This document shows positions 34,397 through 43,400 of a stretch of DNA of 64,000 nucleotides, piece after piece. Below the pieces are notes generated by a model. That model was not told the DNA's origin, made no database searches, and saw only the letters and a program-made list of their open reading frames with translations. The stretch is from Conchocele bisecta. Lineage: Eukaryota; Mollusca; Bivalvia; Lucinida; Thyasiridae. The stretch covers positions 74,566,297 through 74,630,296 of the forward strand of contig CM055278.1 of NCBI GenBank assembly GCA_029237695.1, written 5' to 3'. The stretch's first letter is position 1. Each line of letters starts with the position of its first letter. Both the position numbers and the translations under genes were made by a program.

Positions 34397-34427
34397 GACC
34401 AGGGTTTAATGAAATGTCGCTGTGACT

Positions 34428-34640
34428 GTAGAAATGCGACTTATGGGTTTCATGACCGGTGTAGATCCAGATCAGCCTGTGCATCCGCACAGTCTGATCA
34501 GGATCTGCACTGTTTACCATTCCACCAATGAAACACCCGTCATGCTTGTAACAAGCAATATAGATCGTTATAAGGCTAATTGAGTGTGCTATTTGATCAG
34601 GAGCTACATGGGTCACAAATTTCTTAACCATTTGAACTCG
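34428..34640. mobile_element. MITE family M1
   Basis: Terminal GGTGTAGATCCAGATCAGCC and, inverted, GATCAGGAGCTAC, with TCTGATCAGGATCTGCACTG inside. Other copies are listed separately. Confidence 0.75.
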
Positions 34641-34880
34641 AAAGCCTGCTATAGCAGTTTATGCAAACAGTACAAATCCAGATGAGCCGGCTCATAACGA
34701 GCCGTCTCATCAGGATCTGCACTTTTTGAAAGCAATTTTCATATTTTTGAGAACAAAAAATACGCCCTTTTCATAAATGGACCAGTCTGAAAACCATTTT
34801 GTGACGGTTTGATTGGTTGCAAAATTAACATACATGTATCAAAATCAATTCCAGTTACTTAGAGGTGGAAGGGTTAATTC
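34641..34880 (+). mobile_element. Dispersed repeat with GAGCCGTCTCATC palindrome
   Basis: GAGCCGGCTCATAACGAGCC and GGTTGCAAAATTAACATA. Copies at 39808-40048 and, inverted, 32278-32460. The ends resemble AAGGGTTAA. Confidence 0.7.
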
Positions 34881-35990
34881 TTATTTCTCCAGTTACAGCC
34901 ACAAGTGACCCTGATCACATGGATGATAGTAATACTTCACCAACCTTACAGAATGGCTTACACTCTATGAAATATAACAGTGTAATTAACTCAGAGTGGG
35001 AGGAGTTTTCTTTGCAATGACAAATGTAGTGACTATACAGATGTAGTGACTATACAGATGTTGCACAGAAGTCATTTCACACCCATTGAAATCCCATATT
35101 TGTATATGTATTTGTAAATGTGCTTGTTAGTATTTTACTTCAAATATACTGTACAGATTTTAATGAAATAAAATGCATGCAGTTAAACATATGGGAATAT
35201 TTTGGAAATGCTGTTCCCATTGACGTCACTCGAAAAGTGATGTAAAATAATTATTGAACTGCTTGTGATAATCAGTAACCAAAACATTCATATTCTACAT
35301 AAATATATTTTCTTTCAAACACTTTTCATTTCATTCAAATTGGTAACTGAGCTAGATAATTGAGAGTAAAGATGGAAATACATGCAGTATAGATCCAGAT
35401 CAGCCTGTGCATCTGCACTGTTAGCCATTCCATCAATGAAACATCCATAATGCTGTTAACGTTCAATAAAGATTGTCGTCGGGCTACAGGAGTGTGCTAT
35501 TTGATCAGGAGCTACACTGGTCACAAATCCAATAAGACCCAGTTTCCAGTCGCAGCCACATATTGCATTTGCAAGTCCAAGAAAGTCACATGCAACCGAG
35601 GCAGTTTTCAGCGGAATACATGCATGTAGAAATATCACAGTTGCTTTTACTAGTCAAATGATATGCAATCCAACATCAATGTGCATCAGATATGGGTTTA
35701 CGTAGCACACACTATATTAATATTGTTTTTGCATAGCTGTTACTTCCCTTGATACAACGAGCAAATGTAATGCAGTTTTAATAATAAATTCATGAGTACT
35801 AATAATATTTAAATGCTGTAGCAAAAGGAATGTTAAATAGAGAGAATCGTTGTAAATACGTTTTTCGCTATTTGACAACAGATTCCTGATGGATCAACAA
35901 CAATAATTTACGGTCATCTGAAATCGCTCTTTATACTTCAGTACTTGGTAGGACCAACTGAAGAACAGCTATTAACCACAATGCTAAATT
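34881..35990. other. No gene seen; M1 fragment inside
   Basis: 35385-35545 is an M1 MITE fragment (GTATAGATCCAGATCAGCCT to GAGCTACACTGGTCACAAAT). The rest is AT-rich with no reading frame of note. Confidence 0.55.
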
Positions 35991-36004
35991 CAATGATGAT
36001 TATG

Positions 36005-36190
36005 AGTATTGGTGTTTAACCGCCTATCAACAGCTAAGGTCATTTAAGGCCTGGCCAACAGGTTAGACTATACTGTATTTAACCGGTCTATAATGAGGGA
36101 AATTCCCTAAATCAGAATATCCTGACCGGGTGCCAGGTCCATTCCACACCAGTCACTTAGCTCCAACCCCAAAAGTAATATGTGGTATAA
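36005..36190 (-). mobile_element. Retroposon copy, minus strand
   Basis: ATTGGTGTTTAACCGCCTAT through CCTGACCGGGTGCCAGGTCC, the complement of the 1083-1290 sequence. Confidence 0.7.
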
Positions 36191-36397
36191 CAGGATGTAG
36201 CTATCAAGTATCAAAAGGCCGAAAATGTAATTAAAAAAATAGCCAGAGGACAATGCCAGTATTGGTTCGAAAATAGTTTTCTGAAGGAAAAAAAATGTTC
36301 TCACTGAATGAATAGCTACTCATTTGAACCGTTCCTGTGAATGCTCACACTATATATCACTGTGGAGAAATAGGAAAATGCTTGAACATTTCTAGTA

Positions 36398-36603
36398 TTA
36401 ACCCTTAGACCGCTATTTTTTTTTTTTGTCGTCCGCTGTTTATTTTCTATTTTCCATTTTTATCATCAAAAACATGCTTTAACAGCACTTTAGAATAATT
36501 TACAACATGCTTTGACAGCTTTGTCAAACCATGTTTTTATTGAGAAATAAGGCAAGATATAAAAGCAACAGCAGACGACAATTGTTGTGAGTCTAAGGGT
36601 TCA
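36398..36603. mobile_element. M2 TTAA MITE
   Basis: TTAACCCTTAGACCGCT at the left and GTCTAAGGGTTCA at the right; the right TTAA has mutated. Confidence 0.85.
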
Positions 36604-37289
36604 CAATCAAGTACACATTTACACAGTTCTGACATACAATCTTGCCATTTTATTCCGGAATGGAAAGTACACGAGATTCCAATACTTATATCTGTTCCAC
36701 TTATGGGGTTTTGGTCAATTAAAATATATTTACATGAAAACTATGCACCTTAAAGCCATTTTACTTGCAAAATAATAATTATTATTATTATCTACCTTAT
36801 TTTTTTTCTCATTTGGTGAATTATATTGATTTTATTGCAAAAACATGGGCCATAATAGAGGAAAATGACCAACCACTGCTGAAAAACAAACAGACTACAA
36901 AACCGGAAATGACAAGAAAAAAACATCGGTCAATAAATACTAAAAGTATTTTTTAAAACAATAGACAAATAGTTGTGTTTTCTTTTCACAATTAAATCAA
37001 TGACAGAATTTGGTGAAATAAATTTTATTCATGAGTGTAACATTTTAATTATTTAGGAAAAATGTAGGTGAACTTTGATGATATGATTGAATAAATTTAA
37101 CAGCCCAAAACCCATTGGTGGCAGTAGACAAGTTTCAGAACAATAATAGCGATCACAAGACATAAACGGTCTCTTTGACATCAACAAACCATAATGACAG
37201 TCACTCCTCTTTTGAAGTCATATCCATGATCACAATTTGACATCAATTTTAGATTTTTGGCCAGAAATAAATAGAAATGATAAGCAAAA
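36604..37289. other. Downstream of NME7, probably including its 3' untranslated region
   Basis: AT-rich and non-repetitive. Several AATAAA-like sites on the minus strand near 37010-37030 could end the NME7 transcript; none can be chosen. Confidence 0.4.
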
Positions 37290-37430
37290 TCATCGATCAA
37301 GGATTTTGAAAAAGTATTCCACTTCTAATAATCCGTCTTCTGGTAAATCTGTGCAGTGAACGCCATTTTTCACTTTGTCTTGACCGAATAATGCTCGCAA
37401 AGTTCTGGGGCGCAAATGCCTCGCAATTTC
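37290..37430 (-). CDS. NME7: NME7 exon 8 (C-terminal, stop)
   Basis: Acceptor CCTTTCAG, 46 codons and TGA. Encodes EIARHLRPRTLRALFG, NGVHCTDLPEDG with the second catalytic His, and EYFFKILDR at the C terminus, matching the family end. Confidence 0.96.
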   Translation of the reverse strand, partial: EIARHLRPRTLRALFGQDKVKNGVHCTDLPEDGLLEVEYFFKILDR

Positions 37431-40400
37431 CTGAAAGGATAGAAAGAAAGTGAATGGGTTTAACGTTCCAGCAACAGTTAAAGGGGCATATCAAGATTTA
37501 AAAAAAAATACTATAAAAAATAAAAATGTGTTTTCATCATGGCCCTGTGTAAAGTGGTTTAATTGAAGATATATAGTAAATACATGGTTAGTGCCGTCGA
37601 ATATAAAATATATTCGGTTGAGCCGTAGACAGCTTTATTATAAAGTTGTCGGCGCAAAACCGAATATATTTTATATTCGACGGCACTAATCTTGTATTTA
37701 ATTTATACCGCATGCTAAACTTAATTGTTTGAACGTGCGTGACGTCATGTTTTGACGTCATTACCTCGCCATACGTCACAAATCTAGCGACGTCATTCAA
37801 AGCAAATTGGCGGCGTCCACGCTAGGAAGATTTGGTATTGTATCTGATTAAGTATCCGATTTATTTACGATGAGCTTCAATATTGGTTGGTTTTTGACTA
37901 CGCAGTTGTCACAATAAGCATTGCAATCAAACTGGACATGTCCATGTCATTGGTTACGTCGCATGTACTGTAAAAATGGGCAACATTTAGCTGAATCGAC
38001 AGCGATTGCGATTTTAAAATTCGCCGCCATCTTCAATTTTCTGTTGAGACAAAAGTTGTTTATTCCTAATAATTCCAACCCAATTCTAAGAGGATTAAAA
38101 GCAGTTTAAATCATATTTTTCATAGAATAGACATAGAATTCCAACAAATGTGCACACTCAAAATGAGTGACATCAAATAACAATATGATGGATAACTTAA
38201 TGTCACTCACCGACGTAAATTAGGTAACATCACATGTCATATTTTAACCAATGGAATGTCAGCTAATGTAAGTTTTTGAATTCCGACTTACAGGATCAAA
38301 TACGTTTTGTTATCCGTGCATTCATTCAATGCGCAACTCGGTCCCTGCTGGGTCATACGAGTCACATGACTTCCCAGATTGAATGACTTACAGGGTCACA
38401 TGACTTACCGGGTCACATGACTTACTGGGTCACATGACGTCCCATAGCACATGACTTACCGGGTCACATGACATCCCAGATCACAGGACTTACTGGGTCA
38501 CGTCACATGACTTCACAGATCCCATGACTTACCGGGTCAGCAGGGCCAGTCATCTCGCGGAATGCGGTAGCGGCGTTCTGCGCACGAACCTCGAGAGAGA
38601 TACACGGTCCGGAGGTCAGCTCGTTCACCATCGAATCATACTCCTGTGCCACACCCTTGTAGACTTCGTAGAATTCCTTCGCGTTTGATTTTTCCATATG
38701 GAACAGTTGCACCATCGTCACTTCAAAGCCGGCGTCGGTTATAGCGCTGATGATTTTACCCGCCATACCTGTGGAAAATACATGTATAGGGTTTATGCAG
38801 TGTCAGTTAGAAATGCATACAGGATGTTTGTAGATCCGATAAAGAAACACGTTTCTTAATAGGACATATAAACATTGATGATAATTGAATAAATAATTTA
38901 AAACGACAAACTCCACCAAATTCGAAAACTGATAATGTAGTTCCAAGATGAATCATGGGTTTTGCGACCAGTGCAGATCCAGATCAGCCTGTCTCAATTT
39001 CATCAATGTAACATGCTTATAATTGCATATAAATCGTTACAGCAGTGTTATTTGATCAGGAACTACAATGGTCACAATATTTTGTTATTCCTATACATGT
39101 TTATCATCATCCATATTTTATTGCATAAAATAGAGTTTCACAGTATAATAAAAATCATAATACAATAATAAATAAATATGAAAATGAGGCTGCTACAGAA
39201 AACATGCTAGGTGGTCAGTACAGCTTCAAAGTATTGTGATGTGCTTATGTAATAAATAGAATATAACATTTGTGTTGATTTATTACAAGATTTATAAACT
39301 TGTTGACCGATTACATAAGAAACTCGGCATAGTCTCATTTCTTATGAAATCAGTAAATCCGTTTGATAAATATCATATTCAATCATCACTCATGTAAGAT
39401 CCTCTACAGGGATCGAACCCATTGGCCCAAGTAGCATACAACAGGCTGGTTCTGGCACAGTTCACCCCCTAGGGCCCGCCCCACCCAAGAGCAGCCCCAC
39501 CCCCAAAGCGGTCTTTTGTATACTACTGCGTGGCTTTAAATGACCTTAGCTGTTGATAGGTCGTTAAACAACAATAAATCAAATCACCCTCTATTTATAT
39601 CGCAGCCATACCTGCTTGCACTGCGTGAGGTTTGATGACGCAGCAGGTGCAGTCATTAAACTTGGCCGTGTTTTGTCGGACAGGCCCTGTCACCGGGAAG
39701 AAGAATTCCAACTCGCGACTGGCTGTGGCAAAGCTATCTGAACCATGGCACGCATTCTCGATGGAATCTGAAAATTGACGATCAGTACATTGACATGGGT
39801 TTAACACTTTCAACCCGAAAGCCCGGTATAGCGGTGTTTGCAAACAGTGCAGATCCAGATAAGTCGGCTCATAACGAGCCGTCTCATCAGGACCTGCACT
39901 TTTTGCAAGTAATTTTCATATTTTTGAGAGCAGAAACACCCCCTTTTCATAAATAGGCTAGTCTGAAAAGAATGATGTGATGATTGGACTGGTTGCAAAA
40001 TTAACATATCAAAATCCATTCCAAGTACTTAGGGATGCAAGGGTTAATGTCTGACAGTTTCACAACATAAGATTGATTGGGGTTTTATATACGTTTAACA
40101 CCAATGCCATATTCTGGAAGTCAGACATCATCCATTTCGCACACCTGCATGTTATAATTATCTCCCCTGCCGAGAAGTGCAGGGGACAATCTGACCTGTT
40201 TGCTTATATAATTTAATCATTTTTGAACGCTTCAAACAACTAAATTCCAATCGCTAAATCAAATGTATATAATGTTAAATGGTCAATCAAAAATATTCTT
40301 ATCACCATTTAGTATTTTCGTAGCTCAAAATGTGAAATATTCTGGCATAAACATGATGTATTTTAGAGCAAAATGTATCGACTATCCCCCAAACAAATCG

Positions 40401-43400
40401 GGTCAGTTGACTTGTGATACGACGACTTCCAGAATACCTGTATGGGGGACAGGGGTGTAGCATGTAGCACCTAGCATGTAGCACTGAAGTTACAAGGGCA
40501 TCGTTTTTACGCTAATCCCCTTGCTAGCAGCCTTGAAAAAAAACATTAAAGCATTTGCCTTAGAAAGCTTTACAAACATGGTGGACAAAGTCCTCAGTGA
40601 CCTTAACCTTGAGTGGTCGGATGTGGGTCGTATGCAAAACAAAGCACCATGGTGGCCAAATATTATCAAAATCGATGAAGCGGTTCATAAGTTATTGAAT
40701 AATGAAAGGTGCTACTAACATATATACGTACACACGTATGTGGCTATATCCCCTATCGGTGAGGGATACACGTACTCTCCCGCCCTACCAGTTTAACATG
40801 TTACAATCTCTCGGGTACAAATTTTGAGATATAGGCAAATTCAAATTAACATTATTTTGAGACAAGCCATGTGCTTTTGTACCCAAGACTGATGTGTGAT
40901 ATCTCGTGTGATATCTCGTGAGAAATATTTACAAAATTTATGATATTTCCTGTAAATGACGTTGAAAGGTGACAAAATGTTCCAAGCAAATGCGGAATAG
41001 AATTCTGCATTTGCTTTCAACATCATTTACGGAAAATATAATAAATTTTGTGAAAGAATTCCGCATTTGCTATGAAGATCATATTACGACATCCTTTACA
41101 AAAAATATCACAGTTTCTGTACAGTAAATATTTTTCATGAAAACTTGCACATCTTCTAAGGTACAAAATCACATGGCTTGTCTCTAATGTCATGAATGGA
41201 GAAAAGGGGCTTATGGGTTTTGCGACCAGTATAGATCCAGATCAGCCTATGCATCCGCACAGTCTGATCAGGATCTGCACTCTTTGCCGTTCCATCAATG
41301 AACACCCGTCATGCTTCTAACAAGCTCGTCTAATGTTACGCCAATGTTTTGGCGACGTCATCCTATGCACACCTACCTTTGCCGAACCGTGCCCGGAGAC
41401 TGGTGGGCGCAGTCCTTCTGCAGTCGGCAGGGTCGGTGGGCCCCAACATTTCCCTCCACCGGTCCACCGCCCCCTCCCCCATCAACTCAAACGCAATCAC
41501 TGGGCCAGATATCATGAAGTTCACTAGGGCACTGAAAATGATAAATACACATACATGTTTTTAAACCATCAACTAGAATACAATCACTGGACTACTGTCC
41601 GTTCCACGTTTTGCTGCCGACAAACTTTTGGTTATTAAACATTTTAAATCTAAAAAAAATATTTAAATGGAAACAATTTATTATCAATAACAAAAAAGTG
41701 ACCCTCCCCAAATTAAAATTATTTCATGAAATTCCATAAAATATTGATTTTATTGCGAAAAAGCGATTTTCCTATGGGGCGAAAAGGAGGAGACTGACCA
41801 CAAATATTTTTGGAAATGGACTCAGAAACGAAGGTAGATAGCTTGGAAATGAGGTAAATAAGAAAACAAGTTAGATTTTGAAAATCGGTCCACAAATTAA
41901 ATTTATTTTTTTTTAAATCTACTTTTAGCCCCCATGTTAATTTTTTTTCACAATAAAATCAATATTTGATGGAATGCCATCAATTTTTTTTTGGGTAGGG
42001 CGACTTTTTTGTTTTTGATGAAAAAGTACATACATTTAAATATTTTTCAGATTTAATGTGTTTGTTTAATAGCCAAAATCATGAAATAAAATGCACTGAA
42101 CTAGATATCATGATCTAGTGCACTGAATATTTCAAGATGAAGTTCACTAGTTGGTTAAAAATGATAAAGAGTTTTGTATGAATTAAACAGAAAACATAGT
42201 CTTTTACATATCAGCTGTTTGCCAAACAGTCAATTCAATCAAAGCAATCACAGAACTTGATATCATGAAGTATACTGAAAATGATACACATAACATGTGT
42301 TGTATGAAGTAAAGTAAGTTTGTGCCAACTGATTGATTCAAAAGACGAGATAAATCGGACAAGACAACTAACACAGAATATCATCAAAAATATGATACTG
42401 CCCATAGTGAAATTGAAATTTTTAATTTAATTGGACAATTTTTTCCTCAACAAATTAAGAGAGTATGGCAGTAAAATACATTAATAACAAAAATCTCATC
42501 TTGACCAGTCAATAATTCATCTTGACAAGTCAAACACGAATTATTAACTGGTAAAGATGAGATAACATGTCATAAAATTGATGTCACTAGTGATATGTTT
42601 TGATGAGATTTCATGTTAGTTTCTTGTCATGACCAATGATTAACCATATACCTCAGCATCTCATCTATGATTCAATTGTTTGCTTGTTGGTGTTTAACGG
42701 CCTATCAACAGCTAAGGTCATTTAAGGCCGGGGCCAACGGGTTCGATCCCGTATTCAACCTGCTGCATTGCTTCCTAGCTTTAAATGACCTTAGCTGTTG
42801 ATAGGCCGTTAAACACCATTAAACAAACAAACTGCATTAGTGGGAATTCCAAAATAAAAATAGAATATTTACATCGAACAAAATGTATATTCAACCCTGA
42901 ACTTGACCCGGCATCAGGTCCATACCACAGGCGATCGGCATGTTGATAGGATAGTGTATTATACTTTTTTAGACATGTATAATTATATTTATCCCGTCAA
43001 CTATGTCGCTACTAGACGTGAAAAGCAGGTACGTGTATTTTTTCTCGTTCACGTCTAGTAGATACGTCATTATGTATGACGTCACGTCATTATGTGAATG
43101 ACGTAACACGATAATCTTGTCGCTTCAGAAGACAAACTTATGAGACCACAAATGCAGTTTTAGAGACATTTGAACAACTTTGATGTGGTTAACGGGATAA
43201 ATAGAATATTATTATAGTGTCATGAATGTGAATAAATATCTGACTCGGCTCGAAATCAGGATGTGCTCGGCAAGCCTCGCCCATCCTGATTTCTCAGCCT
43301 CGACAGATATTTATTCACGTTCATGACACTATACTAATATTCTCTATATACAATGACAATAGAACGAATAAATTTTCAAAAAATATTCTACATGTCTAAA

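Noticed and set aside
39840..39905. Hammerhead ribozyme (CTGATGAG followed by a stem on the minus strand)
   Set aside because: The GAAA core box after the stem is missing in this copy and in the related copy at 34690; the block is a simple palindrome.
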